A stretch of 64,000 bases of DNA from Fontivita pretiosa (GTDB taxonomy: Bacteria > Planctomycetota > Phycisphaerae > Tepidisphaerales > Tepidisphaeraceae), in contig NZ_CP191258.1 of the NCBI RefSeq assembly GCF_050410795.1, forward strand, positions 2,170,001 to 2,234,000. The letters are read 5' to 3'. A program made the translations under genes and the position numbers. The notes beneath the pieces were generated by a model, which was not told the origin of the DNA, ran no database searches, and saw only the letters and a program-made list of their open reading frames with translations. Positions 54,932-63,981 of this stretch are shown here, one piece after another (within the stretch, counting starts at the first letter, position 1; each line of letters begins with the position of its first letter).

Positions 54932-57529
54932 ATGATGCGAAACTGGCAACAGCGCCGCCACGAAAACCAGCCGAGCAGCGCGATCCGCGCGACCGCGCCG
55001 GCCGCGAGCGTGGAGCCACTGGAGAAGCGGCAGCTTCTGGCGGCGATCACGGTGGTGGTCACCGATCCGCGTTTCGCCCCGTCGGGCGGATCGCCCGCAG
55101 TGCCCGACGACGGCGTCAACGACGCCCCGGCCATTCAGCGCGCCATCGACTACACCCCGACGCCCGGAAACGTGCTCAAGCAACCCGACGGGAGCAGCTA
55201 CACGGTGCAGTCGGGCGACACGGTGGGCACGGTCTATTTTCCCGCGGGCGTGTACGACTTTCTTACCCCGCCGCCAGGCGGCCCCCAGGGTCCGAACCTG
55301 CGGCTGCGGCCCGGCATCGATGCGTCGCGCCCGCGCACATATCTGGGCGCGCCCGGAGCGATCCTCCGCCGCCCGTTCGGACCGGGAACCCTGCTCGACC
55401 ACAACGCGCCAATCCTTCAGGGCACAGGGCCCGACGCTCACGACATCATCGTCAAAGGGCTGATCTTCGAGGGCGCGGGGCTGAAGCTGGAGCAGTCCAA
55501 CAGCGGCGTGTGGGTGGACAATGTGGATGTGATCAACTGCACGTTCCGCAACGTCTCGGCCGGCGATGGGCTGTCGTTCATGCTCGGCATCACCAGCGGC
55601 GCGCGCAACTGCGACTTTACCGACAACGTTTTCCAGAACCTCAACTGTTTTGCTGGAATCTTCGCGCTCAACGTCGAGAGCTTCCGCATCCTGCGGAACA
55701 GCTTCGATCAGGTGCAGATCGGCATCCAGCTTGGCGGGCCAACCCGCGCTGCCGCCCCGGGCGGCGAAATCGCCGACAACCGCATCACCGGCGTGCTGCG
55801 ACAGGGCGTGGAGATCATCCCCGGCGGCGCCGACGATCGCTACTACAACGGACTGTACGTGAGGCGAAACATCGTCTCCGACTTCCGCACCCGACCCGAC
55901 GGAAGCTACGACCCGGGTTGCTTCGCGCTGGAGATCATCACCAACCTCGGAACCAATGTCGTGATCGAGGGCAACAAAGTGTTCGGCAGGCTGCTGGCCG
56001 ATCCGGCGTATGGAAGGCTGCCGGTCTACGGCATCGAAGTCTCCGGCGACAACGTGCTGGTCAAGGACAATCTGGTCGAGGGCTTCTGGGTCCCGATCGC
56101 CGCCAATGCCTATCACCTCCCACAGTCGGAAGCGGTGATGCGAATCGAGGGCAACCGCCTCCGCGGCGAATGGTGGAGCGGAGTGCCCGACGGTGTCGAG
56201 CGGCGAACCACCGCCACCTGGAACCTCAGCGGGCACAACGCCACACGCGCCGTCGAGCGCGCCGTGATCGTCGGCGGAGATCTGATCGTGACCAACAACG
56301 CCTTTGGCAGCACCGACGATACGATCCTCGTCAGTGGCTCCGACATGGCCGCGAACGTCACCGTCAACGGCACAGCGGCGAGCGGCAGTCCCTTTGCCTT
56401 CGGCGGCGGGATTTTCGTCTACGGGCGAGATGGACATGATAACGTCACGATCGCGACAAGCCTCACGCGCCGCGCGTCACTCATCGGCGGAAATGGCAAC
56501 GACACCCTCGTCGCCGGCAGCGGTCCGGCCACCATCTACGGCGACGCGGGCAGCGACAGCCTGGCCGGGGGATCGGCCAATGATTCGGTCTTCGGCGTCA
56601 GCGGAGACGACCGTGTGGATGGCGGCGCGGGAAGCGACGTGCTCAGTGGCGGTCTTGGAGTGGATGAGCTGGTCTATGAGCGTCACTCGTCGGCGGTCAT
56701 GCTCAACCTCGCTTCGGCGACCAATGGCATCTCCGGCACTGAAGACTCCACACCGTTCGCCGATTTCGAGAATCTGGCCGGCGGCGCCGGCAACGATACC
56801 CTGATCGGCAACAGCGGCGACAACATGCTGAGTGGCGCCGGCGGCGACGACACCATCACAGTCAACAGCGGCACCGATACTGTCGATGGCGGCGCGGGGC
56901 TCGACACACTCAACGTCAACACCGACAACGCCGGCAATGCCGCCGCCATACTCAACATCACCCAGGACCTGGCCACGCTGAACATCGGCAACGGCGGCAA
57001 TGCAGTGCTCGGCGCCGGCGCGGACAAGGCGATTCGCGTGAATACTCTGAACATCGCTGGCGGCGGAAGGCTCGACCTGAACGACAATGCGATGATCGTC
57101 AGCTCCGGGAATCTGGCGGGCATCACCGCGCTGCTGCGCAGCGGGCTTTCCAACGGCGGGCGGTTCGACTGGCTCGGCAACGGCATCGCCAGCTCACGGG
57201 CAGGCTCGCTCAACGCCGCCGCAGGAAGCGCGCTGTTCGCCCTGGGGGTGATCCGCAATGACCTCAGTCAAGTGGGCGGCTCCGGCCCTGTCTACACAAG
57301 CTTTGCCGGCATCGGCGGGCTGAGCGTCAATGACGTTCTGGTGCGATTTACCTATTCGGGTGATGCAGATCTCTCCGGGGCTGTTGACGCCACCGACTAC
57401 AGCCTCATTGACGGCGGTTTCGTGAACCGCCGCTCCGGCTGGATCCACGGCGACTTCGACCACAGCGGCGGCATTGACGCCACGGATCACAGCCTGATCG
57501 ATAACGCCTGGCGACGAACGCGCCCGTGA
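54932..57529 (+). CDS. large beta-helix/RTX/dockerin-like surface protein
   Basis: 865 residues. The N terminus has VEPLEKRQLLAAITVVV, a planctomycete sorting motif variant. Domains: pectate-lyase-3-like right-handed beta-helix (about 35-480; GVNDAPAIQRAIDY, DNVDVINCTFRNVSAGDG), RTX calcium repeats (about 500-660; GGNGNDTLVAGSGPATIYGD) and a dockerin-type pair at the end (GDADLSGAVDATDYSLIDG, GDFDHSGGIDATDHSLID). GGGAG 6 nt before ATG 54932. Probably binds or cleaves an extracellular polysaccharide. Confidence 0.87.
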   Translation: MMRNWQQRRHENQPSSAIRATAPAASVEPLEKRQLLAAITVVVTDPRFAPSGGSPAVPDDGVNDAPAIQRAIDYTPTPGNVLKQPDGSSYTVQSGDTVGTVYFPAGVYDFLTPPPGGPQGPNLRLRPGIDASRPRTYLGAPGAILRRPFGPGTLLDHNAPILQGTGPDAHDIIVKGLIFEGAGLKLEQSNSGVWVDNVDVINCTFRNVSAGDGLSFMLGITSGARNCDFTDNVFQNLNCFAGIFALNVESFRILRNSFDQVQIGIQLGGPTRAAAPGGEIADNRITGVLRQGVEIIPGGADDRYYNGLYVRRNIVSDFRTRPDGSYDPGCFALEIITNLGTNVVIEGNKVFGRLLADPAYGRLPVYGIEVSGDNVLVKDNLVEGFWVPIAANAYHLPQSEAVMRIEGNRLRGEWWSGVPDGVERRTTATWNLSGHNATRAVERAVIVGGDLIVTNNAFGSTDDTILVSGSDMAANVTVNGTAASGSPFAFGGGIFVYGRDGHDNVTIATSLTRRASLIGGNGNDTLVAGSGPATIYGDAGSDSLAGGSANDSVFGVSGDDRVDGGAGSDVLSGGLGVDELVYERHSSAVMLNLASATNGISGTEDSTPFADFENLAGGAGNDTLIGNSGDNMLSGAGGDDTITVNSGTDTVDGGAGLDTLNVNTDNAGNAAAILNITQDLATLNIGNGGNAVLGAGADKAIRVNTLNIAGGGRLDLNDNAMIVSSGNLAGITALLRSGLSNGGRFDWLGNGIASSRAGSLNAAAGSALFALGVIRNDLSQVGGSGPVYTSFAGIGGLSVNDVLVRFTYSGDADLSGAVDATDYSLIDGGFVNRRSGWIHGDFDHSGGIDATDHSLIDNAWRRTRP

Positions 57530-57679
57530 GCGGCCGGGGGAGCCTGGCCGTATGGGTCGCGGGCGCGTCGCAGCATCCCACCCATGCCGGGCACACTCGT
57601 GCGCAGAGCACCCGCCAGGCGCACTGGTCCTGCTTGACAACTGCCTTAAGGGCCGCATCCTGATTGTCTTGTCTGCACC

Positions 57680-58825
57680 ATGACCTCTCGTCAGCGCATG
57701 CTCCGCGTGCTGGGCGGCCAGCGGATCACGCCCCCGCCGGTCGTGCTCCATAGCTGGGGAAACTACAAGGTCGAGCTCGCCGGACATCATCCCAAGTTCC
57801 AGTACTACCAGGGTGGGCGCGAGCTGGCGGAAATCGAGCGAATCTTCCACGAGCGTTTTCAGCCGGATTGGATGCATCTCGGATCAGCCGGCTGGAAGGG
57901 CTTCTGGAACCGGCCGCGCAAGGTTGAGAGTGGCCGGGCATATCTTGCCAGCGGCGACGGCAAACGCTGGATCGAAATCCTGGACAACTACAAGCTGGCC
58001 GACTACAGCGATGTACCCGGCTGGGGCAGCGAACCGACGCTGCGTCTCGAATCCAAAGCTTCGATCGACGACTACTACGCCGCCATCGCGCAGACCGAGC
58101 AGCAGATCATCGATTCGGGGCGATTCGAGCACATGAAGCTTTTGGCCGAGGCGCGAGTGCAGGGCGAGCCGATGATCGCGATCAACGATGGTGCGCCGGG
58201 ATCGCGGCTGCGTGGCTGGTCGTTTCAGGAGGCTGCCATCGCGTGCGTCGAAAAGCCGGATCTGGTCGCCTACTGCATCTACAAGGACTGCGAATGGTTC
58301 CTTGCGATCGTGCGGGCGGCCAGGGCGTGCGGCGCTGATGCGTACATCTTTTCCGAGGGCTTTCTCGGCAGCCTCGACATCATCTCCCCCGCCATGCACG
58401 AACGGCTCGAAGCCGACGCCAAGCGGTGGTTTTACCGCGAGGTTCGCCGGATCGGCCTGTTGCCGGTGGGATACTTTTTGGGCGACGTCCGCCCAAACAT
58501 GCGGCTGATCAACAGCCTGGACATGGCCGGGCTGATGATCGAGGAGAGCAAGAAGCATTTCGTGCTGGATCCGGTCGAAATCCGCAAGATGCTTCGGCCG
58601 CAGGTGTGTCTGTTCGGCAATGTGGACAGCACGCTGCTGAAGCATGGGGCGCCGGATCAGATCCGGGCTGAAGTGTCCCGTCAGCTCCGCGCCGCCGAGT
58701 TCGGCCCGTTCGTGCTGGCCAATGGCAGTCCGATTGTCTGCGGCACCCCCGTTCAGAACGTTCAGGCCTATCTGTCCTGCCGCCCAGCGCCCCCGCCATC
58801 CACCGCCGCCGACCTGAATCCGTAA
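57680..58825 (+). CDS. uroporphyrinogen decarboxylase (URO-D) superfamily protein
   Basis: 381 residues, TIM-barrel URO-D family: SRQRMLRVLGGQRITPPPVV at the start, GADAYIFSEGFLGSLD, LFGNVDSTLLKHGAPDQI and NGSPIVCGTPVQNVQAYL. These phrases fit the methyltransferase-like or uncharacterised planctomycete branch more than HemE. Likely alternatives are corrinoid-dependent methyl transfer or an unknown reaction. Confidence 0.85.
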   Translation: MTSRQRMLRVLGGQRITPPPVVLHSWGNYKVELAGHHPKFQYYQGGRELAEIERIFHERFQPDWMHLGSAGWKGFWNRPRKVESGRAYLASGDGKRWIEILDNYKLADYSDVPGWGSEPTLRLESKASIDDYYAAIAQTEQQIIDSGRFEHMKLLAEARVQGEPMIAINDGAPGSRLRGWSFQEAAIACVEKPDLVAYCIYKDCEWFLAIVRAARACGADAYIFSEGFLGSLDIISPAMHERLEADAKRWFYREVRRIGLLPVGYFLGDVRPNMRLINSLDMAGLMIEESKKHFVLDPVEIRKMLRPQVCLFGNVDSTLLKHGAPDQIRAEVSRQLRAAEFGPFVLANGSPIVCGTPVQNVQAYLSCRPAPPPSTAADLNP

Positions 58826-58852
58826 CCCCGACCGCCATCCCTGAAAAGGACG

Positions 58853-58878
58853 CAACCCCTCGCATTTGCAAGGGGTTG
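58853..58878. terminator. hairpin between URO-D gene and tRNA-Asp fragment
   Basis: CAACCCCT (58853-58860) pairs with AGGGGTTG (58871-58878). It lies 28 bp after the URO-D stop. No U-tract; it may end transcription or belong to the attachment region. Confidence 0.4.
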
Positions 58879-58903
58879 GCGGCAGCTATCCAGGATTCAC
58901 AGG

Positions 58904-58951
<48 letters not shown>

Positions 58952-59115
58952 TAAACTCTTCCAAAATCGCAGAATTTCCTAGGAAAATAATGAATTGGAT
59001 AAATTGATCCATTATCACGACCCCCGACACGACCCCCGGACGACCCCCGCCGGTCTGGCCGAACATTCAAGAAAAGACGGGATACGACCCCCGTCACGTA
59101 CAGGAGTACCGGACC

Positions 59116-60519
59116 ATGGCAAGAAATCTCGATCCCGACGGCAACTCGCCACGAGACTTTCCCCTGAGCCTCGCCAGCAACGGACAATACTGCAAGAAGT
59201 ACAAGGGGCGGCGATACAACTTTGGTTCGGTAAAGGCGGGCTGGAAAGCTGCCCTCAAGCGGTTTTACCAAGAATGGTCGTACATCGTTCGTGGTGAGCA
59301 GTTACCGCCAACGTCAACGGATGGAATACCTCCCACTTCATGGGAGTGCGTCGCTCGCGAGTTCCTTGCCCGCGAATTCAGGCGAACCGAACGCCACCAG
59401 CTATCGCTGGGCAGCTTCATTGACATCCGCAATGCGATCGAGATCGCCGTAACGTCCGTGGGCAAGACCACAAATGTCAACGCGATGACACCCGAGGATT
59501 GGGCAACCCTTCGACACAACCTCTCGCTTTTCTGGCGGAAGACAGAGGGGTCAAACGGTTCAAAGGTCACCTGGACTCGAACTCAAAAACGGGTCAGTGT
59601 AGATTGCCACAAGCGACGCATCGTTCACGTGAGAGCAATGATGCGGTGGGCCAGCATTCATCAGGCCGTGCCAGGCGTCCTGCCACCCCGCTACGGTGAT
59701 GAGTTCCATCTGCCCTCAAAGGCCGCGATTCGCCTGGCCCGCACCACCAAGACGATCCAGCACGGCTTCAAACGATGGGAACCCGACCAGATTGCCAGGA
59801 TTCGTGCTCATCTGGCCGCACCCAGCCCAACCGCCTTGCAACTTCATACGATGTTCCTCCTGTCCCTTCTGCTCGGATATACAGCGACCGACTGCGCATG
59901 CCTTGCTTGGCAGATGATTGACTTTGACAACCACATCATCCGCTTTCCCCGCATCAAGACCGGCGTTGACAGGATCGGATACATGACCCCCCTGGTCGAA
60001 CACTACCTGCGCATGGTGCGACACCTGCACTTAAGCCCTGCCCCGGCACTTGCAGATGAAATACAACACCAATACAGGGATGAGGGTGGACACCCCATTG
60101 GCACGCCTATCAGGGTCCAAGACCTCGTGTTTCTCAAGCCCGAAAGCGGTCGCCCTTGGGCACGCCGCGTGGTCAAGTATGACGCATCAGGGATACCGGT
60201 CACGGAGGTTCACTATGATAGTATCGCTTACTGGTTCAATACCGTCACCAAAGCACTCGGGCTGAAGCGCCCGGGTCTAACATTTGGAACAGGAAGACAC
60301 ACATTTGAAAGCCATGCCCTTAGATGCGCAGACAAATCCCTGGTTGATTTTGTCATGGGCCATGCCACTCCCCACATTTCCGGCTGGTACGATCATCCCC
60401 CGGTCGAAGACCTGCGCAGTTTGGCCTACGCGGTTTCAGACAGACTGGGTTTGTTAGATGCGAAGGAAGTTAGGCCCTGCTCCACTACGGCGACGGGGAC
60501 GGTGCCGAGTCTCGCGTGA
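59116..60519 (+). CDS. tyrosine recombinase/integrase (planctomycete type)
   Basis: 467 residues. Core residues: Lys281 in PRIKTG, Arg394 in GTGRHTF, His416 in VMGHATP, Tyr425 in GWYDHPP. The usual box I Arg is replaced (LLLGYTATDCACLAW) and the box II His is a Gly; both deviations occur, as I recall, in planctomycete integrases of this branch. AGGAG at 59102-59106 supports ATG 59116. It would catalyse integration at the adjacent tRNA-Asp site. Confidence 0.88.
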   Translation: MARNLDPDGNSPRDFPLSLASNGQYCKKYKGRRYNFGSVKAGWKAALKRFYQEWSYIVRGEQLPPTSTDGIPPTSWECVAREFLAREFRRTERHQLSLGSFIDIRNAIEIAVTSVGKTTNVNAMTPEDWATLRHNLSLFWRKTEGSNGSKVTWTRTQKRVSVDCHKRRIVHVRAMMRWASIHQAVPGVLPPRYGDEFHLPSKAAIRLARTTKTIQHGFKRWEPDQIARIRAHLAAPSPTALQLHTMFLLSLLLGYTATDCACLAWQMIDFDNHIIRFPRIKTGVDRIGYMTPLVEHYLRMVRHLHLSPAPALADEIQHQYRDEGGHPIGTPIRVQDLVFLKPESGRPWARRVVKYDASGIPVTEVHYDSIAYWFNTVTKALGLKRPGLTFGTGRHTFESHALRCADKSLVDFVMGHATPHISGWYDHPPVEDLRSLAYAVSDRLGLLDAKEVRPCSTTATGTVPSLA

Positions 60520-60729
60520 GCGGCTGGACGGTGATCGCGGTGTGCACATCAGATTGTCAATCGAGGATCTCAGAACGCGAAACTCATGACGGCTGCCGGT
60601 GCCGAGATCAAGCGCCCGCAATGTACCTCGCTTGCAGTGCCGCAGGACCGTATCATGGCTGACCTTCAGCAAGGCAGCAGTCTCCGCGACCGTAAGATAT
60701 TCGTCTGAATGTTCGACGGTCTCATTCAT
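60454..60729 (-). CDS. excisionase-like small HTH protein
   Basis: 91 residues from ATG 60729. MerR-superfamily HTH_17 motif: DEYLTVAETAALLKVSHDTV, LRHCKRGTLRALDLGTG. A basic tail follows (RETRHRPRRRSGAG). Its 3' end overlaps the integrase 3' end by 66 nt on the opposite strand. Likely recombination directionality factor or regulator of the integrase (inference from family and place). The start could be as early as 60777. Confidence 0.7.
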   Translation of the reverse strand: MNETVEHSDEYLTVAETAALLKVSHDTVLRHCKRGTLRALDLGTGSRHEFRVLRSSIDNLMCTPRSPSSRSRETRHRPRRRSGAGPNFLRI

Positions 60730-60958
60730 CCATCTTTTATGTCGGCCACCGCCGCTCAAAACGAAGGGGCTTGACACAGAAATTTCGCATCGATATCACG
60801 CCTGTTCACTACAACGGAGAACCATTGCTTTCCGGGGTGGCTATATGTTCACGACATCACTGTGTATTGTTGCCCGGCTTTGCTGCTTCACTTCACCCGT
60901 GATGGCGATGACTCTTAACCACAGCTCGCCTGCATCGCTTGCAGCCGAGAAGAAGCAC

Positions 60959-61095
60959 ATGTACCGGATCAAGTTCAAATACCCTGAAAGTTAGGTCGCC
61001 GAAAGAACCTCGTTGCGGTTGACGAAGAAGAGGCCAAAGCGGCCTTCGTCAGGGTGCATGTCCGCTGCGAGATCATCGGTATCCAACGGACGTAA
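60959..61095 (+). pseudogene. frameshifted small gene
   Basis: Reading starts MYRIKFKYPE from ATG 60959 but stops at 60992-60994. A -1 shift opens KNLVAVDEEEAKAAFVRVHV and RCEIIGIQRT, ending at TAA 61093-61095. Together they read like one ~45-residue domain. Probably a single-base indel; programmed shifting is possible but no slippery heptamer is seen. The rest of 60730-61194 shows no gene. Confidence 0.45.
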
Positions 61096-61194
61096 GCGCA
61101 AATCCGCTTTTAACGCCCCCGCATGCTCCCGTGCGGCGGCGTGCCATTTTCTGGCCTGCGGGCCTTTCATCTCACTTCAACAGGGAGGAATCCC

Positions 61195-62043
61195 ATGCGA
61201 AGACTGATTGGCATCAGCGTTCTGCTGACGTTCATCAGCATCGGTCTGGCGCATGTCCTGGGCGAAAACAGCACCACGCAGCCCGGGTTCGCCACAGCCA
61301 CCACGCAGCCGCCGGCCGGCGCGGCCGCAAGCGAAGACGGCATCACCGTCTACTTCTCACCTCATGGCGGCTGCACCGAAGCAATCGTTCGGGAAATCGA
61401 TCAGGCCAAGGACAGCATCCTGGTGCAGGCGTACGCCTTCACGTCTGCACCCATTGCCAAGGCCATCACAGATGCCCTCAAACGCGGTGTCAAGGTGACC
61501 GCGATTCTGGATGCCAGCAATCGTCCCGCTCAGTACTCGGCCGCAACGTTTCTGTTCAATGCCGGTGTGTCGGTGTTCATCGATGCCAATCACGCCATCG
61601 CCCACAACAAGATCATCCTGATCGACGGGCACACCATCATCACGGGCAGCTTCAACTTCTCCAAGGAGGCAGAGGAATCCAACGCGGAGAATCTGCTCAT
61701 CATCAAGGACAAGCTCACACTGTTTGATGCCTATGAACAGAACTTCGCAAATCACCTGACACACTCAACCACGTACACTGGCCCTGTTGTCACCGAGCCG
61801 GAAGCCGTTCGGGGTCCGCCTGCTGTCAAGCCCGAACCTCCGGCCACCCCATCGCCGCGCATTGCGTCACCACCGCAACCACGGCAACCGCAGCCCACCA
61901 TTACAGTGTACGTGACCAGGACAGGCAGCAAGTATCACAGTGCGGGGTGTTCCTATCTCCGTCGCAGTGCGATTCCAATGGATCTGAAGGATGCGAAGGC
62001 TCAAGGGTATACGCCGTGCTCGCGGTGTGCTCCGCCATCATGA
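61195..62043 (+). CDS. secreted phospholipase D-family nuclease with C-terminal Cys domain
   Basis: 282 residues; GGGAGGA before ATG 61195. A signal peptide (LIGISVLLTFISIGLAHVLG) precedes one PLD/HKD domain with H137, K139 and D144 in AHNKIILIDGHTIITGSFNF and a downstream Asn/Glu. Single-HKD enzymes of this size (Nuc type) dimerise and cut DNA. A Pro-rich linker leads to a tail domain of about 40 residues (TRTGSKYHSAGCSYLRR ... GYTPCSRCAPP) resembling an Ada-type zinc-binding knuckle. The next gene carries the same tail. Confidence 0.87.
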   Translation: MRRLIGISVLLTFISIGLAHVLGENSTTQPGFATATTQPPAGAAASEDGITVYFSPHGGCTEAIVREIDQAKDSILVQAYAFTSAPIAKAITDALKRGVKVTAILDASNRPAQYSAATFLFNAGVSVFIDANHAIAHNKIILIDGHTIITGSFNFSKEAEESNAENLLIIKDKLTLFDAYEQNFANHLTHSTTYTGPVVTEPEAVRGPPAVKPEPPATPSPRIASPPQPRQPQPTITVYVTRTGSKYHSAGCSYLRRSAIPMDLKDAKAQGYTPCSRCAPPS

Positions 62044-62056
62044 CAGGGAGTGAGCC

Positions 62057-62323
62057 GTGAAAGCCTACCTGTGGAGAATTGTAACGATTCTCGTGCTGGC
62101 CGTACCACTTCTTGTGGTTGGCTGTGACCGGGACAGCGGCCGCGCCAGTGTCGCTCGACCCGCCGCTCAACAGACCGATTCTGTAGTCGTCCACGTCACC
62201 CGAACCGGATCGAAGTATCACCGCGCAGGCTGTCGCTATCTGTCGCGCAGTGATATTCCAATCAGCCTGTCCAGCGCCAGAGCAAGGGGCTACACGCCAC
62301 GTTCCCGATGTAATCCGCCCTGA
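62057..62323 (+). CDS. small lipoprotein sharing the nuclease tail domain
   Basis: 88 residues. Signal with lipobox (LVLAVPLLVVGC). The C-terminal half (TRTGSKYHRAGCRYLSR ... GYTPRSRCNPP) is homologous to the tail of the PLD protein 14 bp upstream, but the first Cys of the CSRC pair is Arg. The pair probably arose by partial duplication and is likely co-expressed; perhaps an immunity or anchoring partner (speculative). Confidence 0.75.
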   Translation: MKAYLWRIVTILVLAVPLLVVGCDRDSGRASVARPAAQQTDSVVVHVTRTGSKYHRAGCRYLSRSDIPISLSSARARGYTPRSRCNPP

Positions 62324-62336
62324 CAGCATCAGCAGT

Positions 62337-62894
62337 TCACGACTGTGACCTGCTCGTCTGCTGTTTCTTTTGATACTGCCGTTTGAGGATCAGGCTCGCC
62401 CACACCTGCAATCGATCCTGCGGGGTCGTGGAAAGGTCTCCGCCGGCCTTCAACTCATCCACCGCCAGACGCAGACGCTGTTGCCATTCTTCTGCCGGAA
62501 CGTCGGGCTTGATGGATTGAAGCGTTTCGGCCCACACCTTATCGCTTATCTCAGCTTTCACTCTGGCTGTCACATAGGCTCCGCGTTTGCCGGCATCTGC
62601 ATGCGTGGCCTTGTACTGCTCCAGCCTCTGCGCAATGGTCTGCTCGACCTGATCGAACACCTGCTGGGCGGCAATCGCACATGCGACGGATTCGACCGGC
62701 GTCAGAGCCGGCAGCGGTGACAGCCAGTGCACCTCCTTGCCCACCTGCTCCTTGTACTGGGCGACCGTGAAGATCAGCTGTTCGGGCAGGCCGAACCACT
62801 CGGCCAGATGCTGTCGCTTGTCATCGTCGAGCGGCTCATCCACGACCAGGCAGGCAGTCACACCATCGGCCAGCGTCATCAGCTTGGCCTTCAC
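62337..62894 (-). CDS. hypothetical helical protein of the element, start codon possibly lost
   Basis: 185 residues from GTG 62894, largely helical (QQVFDQVEQTIAQRLEQYKA; EEWQQRLRLAVDELKAGG). The same frame is open further upstream and reads IADNNKNRIGKPKKVK from an ATC at 62936-62934, as if an original ATG had mutated. A single TAG (62945-62943) separates it from the preceding portal-like ORF. Codon use is less GC-rich than core genes. No family recognised. Confidence 0.55.
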   Translation of the reverse strand: MKAKLMTLADGVTACLVVDEPLDDDKRQHLAEWFGLPEQLIFTVAQYKEQVGKEVHWLSPLPALTPVESVACAIAAQQVFDQVEQTIAQRLEQYKATHADAGKRGAYVTARVKAEISDKVWAETLQSIKPDVPAEEWQQRLRLAVDELKAGGDLSTTPQDRLQVWASLILKRQYQKKQQTSRSQS

Positions 62895-62942
62895 CTTCTT
62901 CGGCTTGCCGATGCGGTTCTTGTTGTTGTCCGCGATCGGCGA

Positions 62943-63422
62943 CTAACTGGGCTTGCCGCCCTTGGGGCCGCTGGGAATACCTCCTTTCGGCGGCAGCTTC
63001 GGCTCAGGCGACTGCGTGGCTACCTGAACCGGCACGAAGATCCCCTTGCCCTGCTTCTGAAGCATCCGGATCTTCTCCATCCGCTTGCTGATCGTCGGGA
63101 AATGCAAATCCATCGTCTCGATCGCCGTCTCATGGTCGATGATGCCCTGCTGCACCAGCTGCATCAGCAGGCCGAAGAACTCGGCTTCGTCCTTCATGCT
63201 GACACGGTCGAACTCGGTGGTCGCGTCATACTTCAGGCCCAGGGACTGGCGCAGCAGGTGTACCTCGCCCTGCCAGAATTCGGCGAACGCCGCCTGTGCC
63301 TCCTCGACAGCTTCGACAACCCCCTTCACACTGATCACGTCGTTGCCCGCCGTGCCCGCGGTGCGTCCGCCGATTCCGTCTGACCGTGATGGCGTGGCAG
63401 CGCCTTGGGATGCCAATTGCAC
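62943..63422 (-). pseudogene. C-terminal fragment of a portal-like phage protein
   Basis: 159 residues from GTG 63422. The stretch TTEFDRVSMKDEAEFFGLLM followed by QLVQQGIIDHETAIETMD resembles portal protein C termini, followed by a Pro/Gly/Lys-rich tail. A full portal would need about 300 more residues upstream, which are not in frame, so it is probably truncated. The family assignment is tentative. Confidence 0.4.
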
Positions 63423-63496
63423 TTGGCGCCGCGTCAGTCCGGTTCGCGAAAGATGCGTTCTGCCCCTTGTCCGACTTTGGAATCTGGCTACTGCTG

Positions 63497-63646
63497 CTAC
63501 AAGCGATCCTGCACGATCTGCCGCTCTGCGACGAGCGATGGGGCGCGGTCTGGGTAATTCAGTATTGGTCGCGTCTCAGCTTCGGGGTCGTACTCGGTTA
63601 CATAGGCGCCGTGGCAAGTCGACGTAGCCAAACCTCCCGATGCCAC
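63497..63646 (-). CDS. possible short ORF, remnant
   Basis: 49 residues from GTG 63646, ending GAYVTEYDPEAETRPILN, then YPDRAPSLVAERQIVQDRL. The composition looks protein-like and the frame stays open further upstream without a start codon, suggesting the 3' end of a decayed gene. Apart from this, 63423-63925 holds nothing I can support. Confidence 0.25.
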   Translation of the reverse strand: MASGGLATSTCHGAYVTEYDPEAETRPILNYPDRAPSLVAERQIVQDRL

Positions 63647-63925
63647 GGTGCACCTTGCGCCCTGATACGCCTCATCGGAATCGGTTCGCGCTGCTGCGAT
63701 CCAGGAAGGCCGTGGTGCTGCCGCCTTTTGTACCTGGTGCCTCGATACTCTGTTGGCGCAGAATGATTGACAGGCGCTACATCTTCATCTGTGTCGGGCG
63801 ATGTCGCAGAAGGCGATACCGCAGGCCAGCCCCCAGGATCCGCGGCAGTGCCGAGGCCTGCTGCGCGGGGTCAATTCGTGGAGGGGAGCCGGCAGATTAC
63901 CCGGAGCACTTTTTCCAATTTTGAC

Positions 63926-63953
63926 TTGACAGACGACAGGGAGATGTTAGGGT
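63926..63953 (+). promoter_or_regulatory. candidate promoter at the right edge
   Basis: TTGACA (63926-63931), a 16-bp spacer and TAGGGT (63948-63953) in an AT-rich patch, 28 bp before a possible start codon. Confidence 0.35.
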
Positions 63954-63981
63954 ATGCCAGTCCAGTCATTGGAAAGGGGGA

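Noticed and set aside
63386..63766. 126-codon plus ORF in the integrated element
   Set aside because: Cys/Trp-rich, unlike a real protein; overlaps a more protein-like short minus-strand frame.
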